Part shown: piece by piece, positions 20,668 through 30,377 of the stretch | How positions within the stretch are numbered: the first letter of the stretch is position 1 | How the letters are laid out: the number at the start of each line of letters is the position of its first letter | The notes under the pieces: generated by a model | Told to the model about the DNA's origin: nothing | Seen by the model: the letters and a program-made list of their open reading frames with translations, nothing else | Databases searched by the model: none | Program-made: the position numbers and the translations under genes | Assembly: GCA_038087015.1 (NCBI GenBank) | Contig: JASBNA010000049.1 | Span: forward strand, 186,001 to 250,000 | Length of the DNA: 64,000 nucleotides | Reading direction: 5' to 3' | DNA from: Cerrena zonata | Taxonomy: Eukaryota; Basidiomycota; Agaricomycetes; Polyporales; Cerrenaceae

Positions 20668-21672
20668 CTATTTTGAAAAATCTCCTTTATTAACTACAAG
20701 GGAGTCGATTACTGCCATGGCTGCGTATAAACGATTTTCAGCTTCTTCAAAGACTAGGGAGTTGCCGCTGTAGAAGACTTCATCATCGACTTCTTCGGGA
20801 TGTCTTGGTAGACAATGCATGAACTTCCAATTTGGATCAGCATTACCTTGATCGATTAACTGTTTGGTGATTTGATAACCTTGAAACTGTTTTAATTTTT
20901 CTTGTTTTTCCAGTTCTTGTCCCATTGAGATCCAAGTGTCGGTTACTATGATATTTGCATTTGTAAGTGCTGTTTGCGGCTCGTTAACAACTTCGAAACT
21001 CACTTGATTATCTTGATCCACGATTTCTTTTGCTTTTGCCATAATGTATGGATCAAATTCTACTGATTTGGGAATCGATACCGAAACCGATATCCCCAGT
21101 TTTAAACAACTGATTGCCAAATCATTAATAACGTTATTGGCATCTCCAATCCAGGCTAGTTTCAAGCCTTGGGTCTTACCTCCAAAAGATTCCTTGATTG
21201 TTAATATATCGGTGATTGCCTGTAATGGATGATATTTATCACATAATGAATTTATAATTGGTACATTCAGATGTTTACATAATTCCATGATTTCTTCATG
21301 TCTATTCACTCTGGCAAATATGCATGATGTCATCGACAGCATAACCTTGACTGAATCATAGATTGACTCATTGACTCCTAGTTGAATATCGTCCTTACCT
21401 AAAAACATTGGCTGGGCTCCGAAAAATGATGCTGCTCCTTCAGTCAGAATCCGGGTTCTGGTAGATCTTTTGGAAAATAATAAGGCAACTAACTTACCCA
21501 TCAATTTCTGGTGTTGTTCAACTGGGGTACCGTTGCCGGATCTAACAATTTGTTTGAATTTACCAGCTTTTTCAACTAATGACCCTAACTCTTCTTTACT
21601 CAATTCAACAGTACTAACCAAGTGGCGTGGAGCGTACTTGGCCCCACTGGTACTAAACAATCTTCTGAACAT
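20668..21672 (-). CDS. ARG3: Ornithine carbamoyltransferase
   Basis: The enzyme converts carbamoyl phosphate and ornithine to citrulline in arginine biosynthesis. The 334-residue protein carries all family motifs: FSKRSTRTR (carbamoyl-phosphate loop, about residues 67-75), DKYHPLQAITD (about 145-155), DANNVINDLAISCLKLG, DTWISMGQE (ornithine loop) and HCLPRHPEEVDDEV with the catalytic Cys (about 285). The N-terminus MFRRLFSTSGAKYAPRHLV is basic and Ser-rich like a mitochondrial presequence; the S. cerevisiae enzyme is cytosolic, so this copy may be matrix-located. A palindromic Gcn4 site lies 75 bp upstream. Confidence 0.95.
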   Translation of the reverse strand: MFRRLFSTSGAKYAPRHLVSTVELSKEELGSLVEKAGKFKQIVRSGNGTPVEQHQKLMGKLVALLFSKRSTRTRILTEGAASFFGAQPMFLGKDDIQLGVNESIYDSVKVMLSMTSCIFARVNRHEEIMELCKHLNVPIINSLCDKYHPLQAITDILTIKESFGGKTQGLKLAWIGDANNVINDLAISCLKLGISVSVSIPKSVEFDPYIMAKAKEIVDQDNQVSFEVVNEPQTALTNANIIVTDTWISMGQELEKQEKLKQFQGYQITKQLIDQGNADPNWKFMHCLPRHPEEVDDEVFYSGNSLVFEEAENRLYAAMAVIDSLVVNKGDFSK

Positions 21673-21746
21673 CTTTACTTTACCCTTATACTATTAAATC
21701 TATTAAACTTATTCAACTATTTAAATAAAAGATGAAAAAATTCACC

Positions 21747-21755
21747 ATGACTCAT
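21747..21755. promoter_or_regulatory. Palindromic Gcn4-binding site upstream of ARG3
   Basis: ATGACTCAT is the optimal nine-base Gcn4 site and lies 75 bp before the ARG3 start, where general amino acid control would act on an arginine-biosynthetic gene. The sequence is certain; binding is inferred from established Gcn4 specificity. Confidence 0.75.
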
Positions 21756-21848
21756 CTCAATTGAGTAATTTTTCATCCCTTACCGCGGTGGACAATCACC
21801 GCCCCAAAAATACACGACCTCTTCCCGTTATATTTGCATCCGTCCCTA

Positions 21849-22742
21849 CTATAACTTCATCAAGAGATTCTCCTTTGCTTGTTTGACCTGACTCAATTGT
21901 GACTCGATATCTTGCAACTCGGCCTCTTTGTCAGTTATTGATTCCTTTAAATTCATCGTAGATATACTCAAATTGCTCACCATCTCACTTAAACTTTGAG
22001 CTTTGTAATTTTTATCGTTAGTCTGTTCATCTTCATTTATGCTTTGGTCATCACTCAATTCAAGATCATACAAGTCTTGATTCACTTGCATACTGGATTT
22101 CTCGTTCGAATCATTGGTATGAATACCTGCTCTGATGCGAGACTGTTTAATCAATTCAGTAGCACTGGTTTTATCTTCGGTGAAATCTTCATTATCAATA
22201 ACCATATCCTCGTATTCTTCGTGATTGGACACGTTCTCTTGATCCTCTTCATCCTCTCCATACTCGTTCTGTATCGTTAGGCTAGGTTTCCAATTGTCAT
22301 CTTCGAAATTTGGCACATACTTCTTGGCCGGCTCTTCAAACACTTGGGCATTATCTATTTCACTTTCCATATTCACAATAACTGGCTTCTCGTCTTCTTC
22401 CTCCTTCTCTGTATTCACTATAACTGGGTCCTCATCTGCTTCATCCTCGTCGTTCTCGTCTTTCAATTTACTGTATTTCTTAATTTTGGAAAGCTTGCTT
22501 TCGGACAGCATTTCCTCTGTAGAAGATGCTTGTTCCCCGGTCGCCGGTTCAGTCCCTTTTTCATCTTCCTCTTCTTCAAACGCTCTTCTCTTGACTCTTC
22601 TAGATGCTGGGTTTTTGAATTGTTTCTTTTTAAACACTGGTCCTGCCGGCTTACTCTGTTTGATATTCTTTCCGCTGAATATTTCATCATCACTGCCGTC
22701 TTCTTCGAACAGTATTGACCCCAATCCTTTTCTCCCTGCCAT
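21849..22742 (-). CDS. Acidic nuclear protein, possibly spliceosome-disassembly factor NTR2
   Basis: The 297-residue product begins MAGRKGLGSILFEEDGSDDE and has a basic patch KKKQFKNPASRRVKRRAFEE, long Glu/Asp-rich stretches in the middle, a short conserved-looking segment SATELIKQSRIRAGIHTND, and a C-terminal coiled coil ending LQDIESQLSQVKQAKENLLMKL (read in parts). This order (basic FKKK/RR box, acidic linker, helix with IxxARxxR-like character, coiled coil) resembles Ntr2 and the N-terminal region of GCFC proteins, which act with Ntr1 and Prp43 in lariat spliceosome disassembly. Identification is tentative. An ATG six codons further upstream (22760) is possible; 22742 fits better. Confidence 0.6.
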   Translation of the reverse strand: MAGRKGLGSILFEEDGSDDEIFSGKNIKQSKPAGPVFKKKQFKNPASRRVKRRAFEEEEDEKGTEPATGEQASSTEEMLSESKLSKIKKYSKLKDENDEDEADEDPVIVNTEKEEEDEKPVIVNMESEIDNAQVFEEPAKKYVPNFEDDNWKPSLTIQNEYGEDEEDQENVSNHEEYEDMVIDNEDFTEDKTSATELIKQSRIRAGIHTNDSNEKSSMQVNQDLYDLELSDDQSINEDEQTNDKNYKAQSLSEMVSNLSISTMNLKESITDKEAELQDIESQLSQVKQAKENLLMKL

Positions 22743-23926
22743 TCTTCTTAGGTAGTACAAGCATTGGTTTCTCGTTATGGCGCTTTGCTTTAGAAAAATA
22801 TTGAGCTGAATGGTTTTGTGCGGTACGGGTTTTCGTTACCTAGTTTCATCCAGTTTATATACTATATAAACAAGCTACCGACTTAGAAACCAGTCGTGAA
22901 GTCTGGAGATATCTGGTGTTCGAGATATAGTTTCAGCTCAAGACTGGTCGAATCTCTTTTACTGAAGCGTTCGTTTGGCCTAATTCTGAGAGAAGTCTTG
23001 AATCAGATAAATTACGATTTAGACATTCTTCGATCGATACAGGGATTGAATGTGGTTGGGCTACATTCCAAACATGTATTTGAAATGATTAATGGCCCTA
23101 TTTGTAGCAGTAATCACTAAATTTGCAACATTGGTCACCATCAGATGTACGGGTATACTATTTGGGATAGGTACAATATAGCACAATAACAAAAGGTCCA
23201 AATACAAACGATGCTAAAGCACAAGAGTGTTCAGGAAGAGGATTCTTGTATGGTAATGACTGGGTTGCCGGTATTCAATTCTTAAGCTAGGTTTGTTCGT
23301 ATTTTTTTCAGTAATTAGACGAAAATCTGCTGGAAGTTGATTGATATCCACTTGTAATTAAACGTGTAGGAGAGGAATCTCACCAGCAATATACTATTGT
23401 AATTTGAACAGTAACTTCACGCAAGTCCACCATCTCGATGCTATTGGGCTTACGAAATTCGAGTTTACAAAATATTCAACAAACATAAAAACCTCAAACC
23501 GTATATCCAGAACGATAACGATAGCAGTGAAGCAGCCCCTGGAAAAATACAGCTACAGCTATACCAATACATTCTGGTCTTACAATATCCTGGTGCAAGT
23601 AGTTTAACTTCTAGTTGTCCATGGTTGCAAAATGTCTTGAGAGTCCATGTTCTTGCTGGGTATTAATTAAAAGCAAACGAAATTGGACCCCGAGATCCAG
23701 ATATCATGCAAGCAAAGCATTCATACAGCGTAACATATCAACCCTCTACTCTGGTCGTTTGTGGTAAGCATTAACAAATCTTCCTCATGAGACTATCAAC
23801 AACTCAATAAAAAAAAAAAAACATCGAGCGAAGAGAAAAAAAAAAATCAATACTCATCTTGAAATATTCGATTCAACTCTATTGAGATTATTTCTTGAAA
23901 GGCTAGTTCTGGTTTGAAATAGAGGT
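22743..23926. other. Intergenic region upstream of RPC34 and the NTR2-like gene
   Basis: This 1.2 kb divergent region has small ORFs (for example 22896-23120) without recognisable features. The final 130 bp before RPC34 are A-rich and contain a CTCATC core (PAC-like, one strand) near 23854. No RNA gene, repeat or splice signal was seen. Confidence 0.4.
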
Positions 23927-24898
23927 ATGGCAGAGGTATCAGAAAAGGCAAGGACCTTACACAGCAGGATGCTGGAGGCGCCAGCATCGAAGTTATTCTC
24001 GCAGGAGGAGCTTCTTAAATTGATGAACTTGAGTGATGTGCAATCACTCTTGGAAATAGCCCAAGAATTAGTTAGTAATAATTTAGCTAAATTGATGAAA
24101 GTTGGAGAAGAATTGAAGTTTCAAGTAATTTCTCTTTCAGAAGCGAAGAAGATTACTTCGATGAGTGATGACGAAGCTATGATTTATTCATATATCGAAG
24201 CATCAGGAAGAGAAGGGATTTGGACTAAAACCATCAAAGCCAAAACAAATTTACATCAGCATATTGTGGTGAGATGCTTAAAGTCTCTAGAAGGTCAAAG
24301 ATATATCAAATCGATTAAATCGGTAAAGCATCCAACTAGAAAAATTTATATGTTGTATAATTTACAACCTTCAATAGAAGTGACTGGTGGTCCATGGTTT
24401 ACTGATTCTGAATTAGATACCGAATTCATCGACTCCTTGACCACTGTGATTTGGAGATTTGTTGCCTCTAAATCTTATCCTACTGTTTTCCAACCACCTT
24501 CCTCAAACACTAATGTCTTTCAAAGTAGTTTCCCAGCTACTCACACTGGTTATATCAATTTAGAGTCAATCATGGAGTTCATTACTTCTAATCGTATTAC
24601 AAATATCGAATTGGCAGTTCATGATATCAGAGCTCTTTGTGATGTACTTATTTATGAAGATAAATTGGAATTGGTTGTGGATACTGCTGATCTCTATAAA
24701 GCTACTTGGCAAAGTGTTTTAGAAGCTGGTTACGGTAGAGCTTACGAAGAAGGCGATAACCAATCTCTAGTTAACCCAAAGTTTTTAAAAGATTTAAAAG
24801 AAAATAAATCTTACAGCATATTTGACCATTACTCAATCATTAACGATGAAAAAGAAGAATCCGATCTTAGTTATTTCGACGCTTGGGCTTACGACTAA
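23927..24898 (+). CDS. RPC34: RNA polymerase III subunit C34 (Rpc6 family)
   Basis: This 323-residue subunit of the C82-C34-C31 subcomplex opens the promoter and contacts TFIIIB. Tandem winged-helix domains fill the first half, with the near-invariant block YSYIEASGREGIWTKTIKA (about residues 88-106), NLHQHIVVRCLKSLEGQRYI and HPTRKIYMLYNLQPS, then TGGPWFTDSELDTEFI. The C-terminal domain ends with the acidic/aromatic SYFDAWAYD. Length and start match the family. It is in tandem with VPS51, 216 bp apart. Confidence 0.95.
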   Translation: MAEVSEKARTLHSRMLEAPASKLFSQEELLKLMNLSDVQSLLEIAQELVSNNLAKLMKVGEELKFQVISLSEAKKITSMSDDEAMIYSYIEASGREGIWTKTIKAKTNLHQHIVVRCLKSLEGQRYIKSIKSVKHPTRKIYMLYNLQPSIEVTGGPWFTDSELDTEFIDSLTTVIWRFVASKSYPTVFQPPSSNTNVFQSSFPATHTGYINLESIMEFITSNRITNIELAVHDIRALCDVLIYEDKLELVVDTADLYKATWQSVLEAGYGRAYEEGDNQSLVNPKFLKDLKENKSYSIFDHYSIINDEKEESDLSYFDAWAYD

Positions 24899-25114
24899 AT
24901 TTTATTCACTCAACCTTGTAAACTAACCATTCATCTGTACTATAGGATATATAGATAATAATTATCATTCACTTATAAACTCTTATTGATGTAGACGGAC
25001 TGAAAAATCAATTAGCAAAAAAAATCAAAAAGACCAAATGCGAACTAAATTGCAAATAAAATCGACAGCGGACTGTTTACGAGCCCATTTAAGAGATCTA
25101 CTTCACTATCCAGA

Positions 25115-26077
25115 ATGTCTTCGACTCCAGTATTATCATATAAGAAGCCATCCACTGTGAATAAATCAAATAGTGAGTCCAATTCTTCCTCGCATAGCTC
25201 GACTCCAGCTGCAAGTAAACCTGGAACACCAAGACTTAGCTCCAGCTCGAATACTTCTACTGGTGTTAACACAGGGAGGAAAATCCTGTCCAGAAGAAAA
25301 GCTTTGCAAGAATTCTATCATATTCAGGGCTTACAGAAGTCAGAAAAGCAGGAAGACGACAATACAAACCAGAATAAAGAAGCAAAAGAAGATAACGACA
25401 ATAAACAGAAGATTGATTTTACAAATCCTGACACTTTACGACAGTTTGTTAAGGAGAGCTCAATTGAAGAAATATTAAAAGTCAGAAATTCCATAACGAA
25501 TGACTTGAATTCGCATGACTCTGCTAAGAAATCAATAATATATGACAACTACTACGAATTAATTAAACTAAATCAAGTTTTAGGTGATTTATCAAAATCG
25601 AAAGTACCTTCAGAACCGGTGCAGTCCAATGAGGATATCAATAAAGGATTCAAGAACTTATCGCTTCAAGTAAACGAAAAAGCAAGCAAGCCATCGGCCT
25701 ACCAAATAAGTGAAACTTATCTCGATGATGTATTCAATGACTTATCTTCCTTTATTAAACAGCAATCAGATCAATTTGATCATCCATTTGAAAAAGTTAT
25801 AGAGAACTTACAGCAAGATATGGATGACTCAGTCTCCAATTCAAGCATAACAGGAATCATAGAGAAAGAACCAGTACCCAAGTACCTGAAGAATATTAAC
25901 AAGGAAGAATTAATAAAAGAATTAACTGCAGTAATGGGGAACGCAAGATTGGTTCAAGATGATTCAGTCAAAAAAACTTATAAAGAATCCATTCAAAAGG
26001 TATTGAAAACTCTTGATAATGAAAAAGATGAATTGTTGATTCTACAATTAAACGATTTGAAGAAAAAATTCCTTTAA
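25115..26077 (+). CDS. VPS51: GARP tethering complex subunit Vps51
   Basis: The 320-residue protein has a Ser/Thr/Pro-rich N-terminus and then the Vps51/Vps67 domain: RKILSRRKALQEFYHIQG, FTNPDTLRQFVKESSIEEIL, and SAKKSIIYDNYYELIKLNQV (about residues 135-155), matching the family's YDNYxKLI block. The remainder is helical and charged, with KYLKNINKEELIKEL and a C-terminal coiled coil. GARP (Vps51-54) tethers endosome-derived vesicles at the trans-Golgi. S. cerevisiae Vps51 is only about half this length. The gene is convergent with POP4, leaving 34 bp between stops. Confidence 0.8.
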   Translation: MSSTPVLSYKKPSTVNKSNSESNSSSHSSTPAASKPGTPRLSSSSNTSTGVNTGRKILSRRKALQEFYHIQGLQKSEKQEDDNTNQNKEAKEDNDNKQKIDFTNPDTLRQFVKESSIEEILKVRNSITNDLNSHDSAKKSIIYDNYYELIKLNQVLGDLSKSKVPSEPVQSNEDINKGFKNLSLQVNEKASKPSAYQISETYLDDVFNDLSSFIKQQSDQFDHPFEKVIENLQQDMDDSVSNSSITGIIEKEPVPKYLKNINKEELIKELTAVMGNARLVQDDSVKKTYKESIQKVLKTLDNEKDELLILQLNDLKKKFL

Positions 26078-26111
26078 ATAATTCTAAATACACATGCATA
26101 TCGTAATTTCA

Positions 26112-26993
26112 TTATACTAAATCATCAACGTTATGATTCTTAAATTTCTTTCCAGATCTATCGACTGATCTAAATTCAAATCTTGACCCTATAATCGTGA
26201 ATCCTAAAGTTTCTTCATTTCCACCTTCACTTTGTAGTTTAGAAGGTAATTCGATATCGAACCCAAATAGGGTCCCCTTTTTAGATATGATTCTTAATCC
26301 GCCAACTTGCTCCGCAGGAGTGAACTCTGATCTGGATCCATTCCATTCCTTTGAGTCTTCATTTCTCGGAGTACATAAAATAAATGAATACTGGGTATCC
26401 CATGCAACAATACCCCTTATTCCAATGCAATTTTTGTTTTTTGAGTCAATAACATGAAGTAAGCAACCATTGAAATCTGCCAATGAAAGCTTTTGTAATA
26501 ACGCTTGTGATCCTGGTAAACTATTAACTTGTTGAGGAAACAATAAATCTTGAATATAGTTTTGCCATAAATTATTTATAGGTTTGAAATCTTCAAACTT
26601 CGGAATTTTATAATGGTCTATCAATTTAATGACGGGGAATGGCTTTTTCCTATTTGAATCATTTCTCTCTTTATTCATTCGATTATAAGCTTGAATCTTT
26701 TTGATCAATTTGGTTTGGTTGGCCAAGGTTGATTGTATATAAAGCCTCAACTCTCTTCTAGTATTCACTCGACGTTCTTTAGTGACCTTGGCATTAGGTT
26801 CACTAACCTCACCGTGGTTAAGAATTTTAATAGGCCCTTTCTTCTCCTCTGCTGATATGGTTGGTACGATGTGCATAAAATGCCTCTGAGTTCCCCTAAG
26901 CGAGTATCTTTCATTCAACAACTCTTCAATTCTCGATTCCGAATCATAACTTCTGGAGAGTAAGTGTTTTTCAAGTACGTTATTCCTATTCAT
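26112..26993 (-). CDS. POP4: RNase P/MRP subunit Pop4 (Rpp29)
   Basis: The 293-residue product has a basic helical N-terminal half (RRVNTRRELRLYIQSTLANQ and KLIKKIQAYNRMNKERN) and a C-terminal Rpp29/UPF0086 beta-barrel: NYIQDLLF, LQKLSLADFNGCLLHVIDSK, CIGIRGIVAWDTQYSFILC and KKGTLFGFDIEL. This protein binds the RNA of RNase P and RNase MRP, processing pre-tRNA and pre-rRNA in the nucleus and nucleolus. It is divergent from AIM22 with a 165-bp promoter containing a T-run at about 27077-27096. Confidence 0.9.
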   Translation of the reverse strand: MNRNNVLEKHLLSRSYDSESRIEELLNERYSLRGTQRHFMHIVPTISAEEKKGPIKILNHGEVSEPNAKVTKERRVNTRRELRLYIQSTLANQTKLIKKIQAYNRMNKERNDSNRKKPFPVIKLIDHYKIPKFEDFKPINNLWQNYIQDLLFPQQVNSLPGSQALLQKLSLADFNGCLLHVIDSKNKNCIGIRGIVAWDTQYSFILCTPRNEDSKEWNGSRSEFTPAEQVGGLRIISKKGTLFGFDIELPSKLQSEGGNEETLGFTIIGSRFEFRSVDRSGKKFKNHNVDDLV

Positions 26994-27158
26994 TGTTCTC
27001 CGAAAATACCAACCTTAAAGATAATTAAAAGGAAGTATCAAGACATCATCGCTCCGAGAAATTCAACTTTTGATCTTTTTTTTTTTTTTTTTTTTCAGTA
27101 CTTTTTCTCTTTTGAACTATACCAATTACTCCGAAAACGTCAATAACCTTTGCAAAAT

Positions 27159-28595
27159 ATGATAGCGCTTAGGCGGTTCTTGAAATCACCTTTGAAGGTA
27201 GAGCCATGCTTTTTGCGAAGAAAATTTCATAATATTCAAGTCCCATTTCAAGACGATTTAAGTGCTGCGGATAATGATGATTTCAACTTGCTGGACTTTC
27301 AACATTATCAGGAGTCACCCGATGTGAAAAAGAAGAGACTAGAGCTTATAGAAGAAGTAGAGAATGAAAACATTCTGGAGGAGGGTGTCATTAATCCACC
27401 GAAGGAAAATCCCAATAAGATTTTATCCAATATACTAGAAGATTATGTTGGGTTGAAAGAGCCAATTGCATTTGTATCGAAGATTTCGAATCCATATCGA
27501 AATTTAGCAATTGAAGATCACATATTCAATCAAATGCCGGTTCCAAAGGATCAAGGATCAAACTATAACAGGCTCATATTTTATACAAACTCGCCATGTG
27601 TTGTCATTGGGAAGAATCAAAATCCATGGAAGGAAGTGAATGTGCCACTTTTGAATTCACTACATATACCGCTAGTAAGACGTAAGTCTGGTGGAGGTAC
27701 TGTTGTTCACGATGGTGGTAACGTCAACTATTCATTCATGACTACCAAGAATAATTTTGATAGATATACTTTTGCTAAGATAATCAGAGATGGAGTCAAT
27801 AAATATGAAGGTAGTAAGTACAGATTGGAAGTTAATGAAAGGGGTGACATAACTACGGAGAAGCAACAAGACGATGTTTGCTATAAGATAAGTGGATCAG
27901 CATATAAATTAGCCAAAGGCAAATCATATCATCATGGGACAATGTTATTAAATCTGAGATTGGATATTTTGAAACAACTATTGCATAGGGACGAGGCGAA
28001 ATTGGGCATCGTTGATGCCATGGCGTCTGTTGGATCAGTTAAATCCAAAGTGACCAATTTCGAAATGGAAAATGATAAGTTTATTGAACTCGTGACGAAT
28101 GAATTCCAAAGCATATATGGTAAACCAATAGATTACGGAGAGCAGTCTGATCCTGATGAGTACGATCAGAATGAGTTATTTGGGTTAACTGATTTTGTTG
28201 AAGCCAATGCTTTGAACAAGACAACCAAAGTTATTATAATTGATGACGATACAACATTACCCGAGTATGTTTATGAAACCGAATCCCAACTAAAAGAATG
28301 GGATTGGAAATTTGGAGGCACCCCGAGATTCAGCCATAAATTAATGAATGAAAAATTTGGGTTTGAGATCTTATTCAAAGTTGACAAAAGGGCAATTGTG
28401 AGAGAAATGGAACTTACTTTCTTACCCAATGACCTTCGTATTTTATCCGAAGACAAAATCAAGCAGAGCTTTGAATTTTTGCAAAACATGATTAGCAAAG
28501 GCGAGATGAAATACAAAGGGTCAGAGTTGGCGGGCTTTATTACGAATGATATGATCAGTGATTGGTTGGGTGAATCAATTGATGGTACAAGTTAG
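27159..28595 (+). CDS. AIM22: Mitochondrial lipoate-protein ligase AIM22
   Basis: The 478-residue product starts with a basic presequence (MIALRRFLKSPLKVEPCFLR). The biotin/lipoate ligase catalytic domain contains FYTNSPCVVIGKNQNPWKEV, RRKSGGGTVVHDGGNVNYSF (lipoate-binding loop) and KISGSAYKLAKGKSYHHGTM with the catalytic-type Lys, then the C-terminal LplA accessory domain ending with ELAGFITNDMISDWLG. It attaches lipoate to pyruvate and oxoglutarate dehydrogenase E2 and the glycine cleavage H protein. An upstream TTG at 27150 is in frame but the ATG at 27159 is the likely start. Convergent with the DUF1989 gene, 45 bp apart. Confidence 0.92.
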   Translation: MIALRRFLKSPLKVEPCFLRRKFHNIQVPFQDDLSAADNDDFNLLDFQHYQESPDVKKKRLELIEEVENENILEEGVINPPKENPNKILSNILEDYVGLKEPIAFVSKISNPYRNLAIEDHIFNQMPVPKDQGSNYNRLIFYTNSPCVVIGKNQNPWKEVNVPLLNSLHIPLVRRKSGGGTVVHDGGNVNYSFMTTKNNFDRYTFAKIIRDGVNKYEGSKYRLEVNERGDITTEKQQDDVCYKISGSAYKLAKGKSYHHGTMLLNLRLDILKQLLHRDEAKLGIVDAMASVGSVKSKVTNFEMENDKFIELVTNEFQSIYGKPIDYGEQSDPDEYDQNELFGLTDFVEANALNKTTKVIIIDDDTTLPEYVYETESQLKEWDWKFGGTPRFSHKLMNEKFGFEILFKVDKRAIVREMELTFLPNDLRILSEDKIKQSFEFLQNMISKGEMKYKGSELAGFITNDMISDWLGESIDGTS

Positions 28596-28640
28596 TGTAT
28601 AGATGTTATAGAGGATAAATATATTGTATATATAAGATAA

Positions 28641-29537
28641 TTAATTATAAGGACCTTTTAATCCATGATTTCCAGTGTAGTTGACTGGTTTTGGAGGATT
28701 CCATTGCAGTAAAACTTCGTCTTCATTATCAATTTTATAAACTTCAATACCTAAAGGTCTACAACAATCAACCATTTCAGATTCTTTACCTTCTTCTTCA
28801 CCCCAACCCCATTTACTTAAATCACCACCAGGACAAGCACTTATGGCAACCAACAAGTCTTGCTCGGCAAATAATTCAAAAAAATCGTTTTCAGTAGCAG
28901 GACAGGTTTCCATGAAATATTGATCATACTCATTTAAACCGGTCACTTGGAAAACATTCAAAACATCGTGAACGTCAAATTCGGTTAAGCCAAATGGTAA
29001 AACCGCCCTGGTCAAGTTAGAATGACAATGGAAATCGTTATCTTCGCCGGTCAATAACTTATCAACGTAAGGATCGCATCTAGTCCCCAAAGTATCATGA
29101 ACTCTTCCACCCCATTCATCATGTCTTGCTGACAACGTATCATTGGTTATAGTGACCAAAGGACGCAAATAAGGTAAGTTGGACCACAAACGGTCAAAAG
29201 TAGATACATGGGCCAGATGCAACTGACGGGTTCTGGCTGCCCAAAACCTTTCTCTTGGATTATTAGCATTCCAAATATTTAAATCACATACTTGGGCTCC
29301 TTTTGGGGTAGTTATTCTGAAAACTGACTTTGCAGGAATCTTAACTGCCAATCCTGATCTGGGATTACATATATGTGTTTCCACTTTGGTCTTGGATGCT
29401 TTGGAAATCTTCGTATACAATTCCTTATCTGCGTACAACGGTGATCCTGGACTTGGGAAGTACGCTGATTTGGGCTTTGGCAAATTGTAAGTTGTCTTGG
29501 TGGGTCTTTGCGACGAAATCGCTTCTAACTCAGTCAT
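28641..29537 (-). CDS. DUF1989 protein (urea carboxylase-associated family)
   Basis: The 298-residue protein contains the DUF1989 domain: ICNPRSGLAVKIPAKSVFRI, GAQVCDLNIWNANNPRERFW, ARTRQLHLAHVSTFDRLWSN, DTLGTRCDPYVD, HCHSNLTRAVLPFGL and VFQVTGLNEYDQYF. Conserved Cys, His and Asp residues (DTLGTRCDPY, FHCHSN) suggest a metal or carboxamide site. Bacterial relatives lie beside urea carboxylase and act on carboxyguanidine-type substrates; the fungal role is not established. There is no transit peptide or membrane segment. An 840-bp intergenic region separates it from the divergent 3-hydroxyisobutyrate dehydrogenase gene. Confidence 0.85.
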   Translation of the reverse strand: MTELEAISSQRPTKTTYNLPKPKSAYFPSPGSPLYADKELYTKISKASKTKVETHICNPRSGLAVKIPAKSVFRITTPKGAQVCDLNIWNANNPRERFWAARTRQLHLAHVSTFDRLWSNLPYLRPLVTITNDTLSARHDEWGGRVHDTLGTRCDPYVDKLLTGEDNDFHCHSNLTRAVLPFGLTEFDVHDVLNVFQVTGLNEYDQYFMETCPATENDFFELFAEQDLLVAISACPGGDLSKWGWGEEEGKESEMVDCCRPLGIEVYKIDNEDEVLLQWNPPKPVNYTGNHGLKGPYN

Positions 29538-30377
29538 TGGGTATCTTCTTGCTTGTCACTACTGAGAGTCAAATTTCTTTCTGGGAAGCCTGCTCCTTTT
29601 CAACAGACCGATTGTGGTTCATCAGATCAATTTTCGGCATCTTTTGGGGTTTTCTCCGACTGAAGTCGTTAGCGAAAATTCCGTGTTTTTTTTTTCCCCC
29701 AAATTCCGTTGTCTCAAACTCCATGAAACATTGACATATTTTAAATATTTGACGTACTGCAAAGAAAACGAAGGACTACTGGACCCCAAGAGGTCGAAAG
29801 CTGCTCTTAACCTTGGTCGAGCGTGCTATGCATTCGCCGCACACTTCCGTCTGCCATTGGCAAGGCTGCAAAGTTGCATGGAGTACGAAAAGCTGCAATT
29901 GAAGCAACAGATAGTCTCAGGGGAAAAATAACGAGAAATACCGCTATTTAAACAACTTATGAAAGGAAATCGTGTGAAGTATCGAAATACCCATGGAAAA
30001 CCTTGTTCTGGAGCGGGAGCAAAAAATCACAGTATAAAAAAACTGGGGTATTCAGTTATCCGACCGGATCCATATCAGAAACGAGAAACGCGAGTATAAG
30101 CACTGGTGCTACCATTGGAGGCACTTGTAGGCGTATAGGGACTAACTCTAATGGCTAAGGTTAGGAGTTTGACTAGTAAGTCCTATTGACCGAGAAAGCA
30201 GCTGTTTTTTTAGCAGTTTTACGGCTGGTGGGATTCGGAGTCGGATTCTCCAGGGCCTATACCGGAGCTGGGAATATGGAATATGGAGTAGCTTGTGAAA
30301 AGTGGAGACTGAAATATATTCTTTATAAGAGGACGATAGTTTCTCGAGAAAGGCATCGAGATGAATAGACAGCCAAA
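29538..30377. other. Divergent promoter region of the DUF1989 and hydroxyisobutyrate dehydrogenase genes
   Basis: This 840-bp region has several CGG/CCG triplets (for example CGGAGTCGG near 30235 and CCGACCGG near 30060) of the type recognised by zinc-cluster factors, but no single site is decisive. A short ORF opens at 30361 and overlaps the start of the downstream gene. No RNA gene was seen. Confidence 0.35.

Noticed and set aside
22896..23120. Small ORF in the RPC34 upstream region
   Set aside because: No domain, no conserved composition and no neighbouring support.
29614..29931. ORF of 105 codons between two metabolic genes
   Set aside because: Composition resembles random reading of a promoter region, and no family was recognised.
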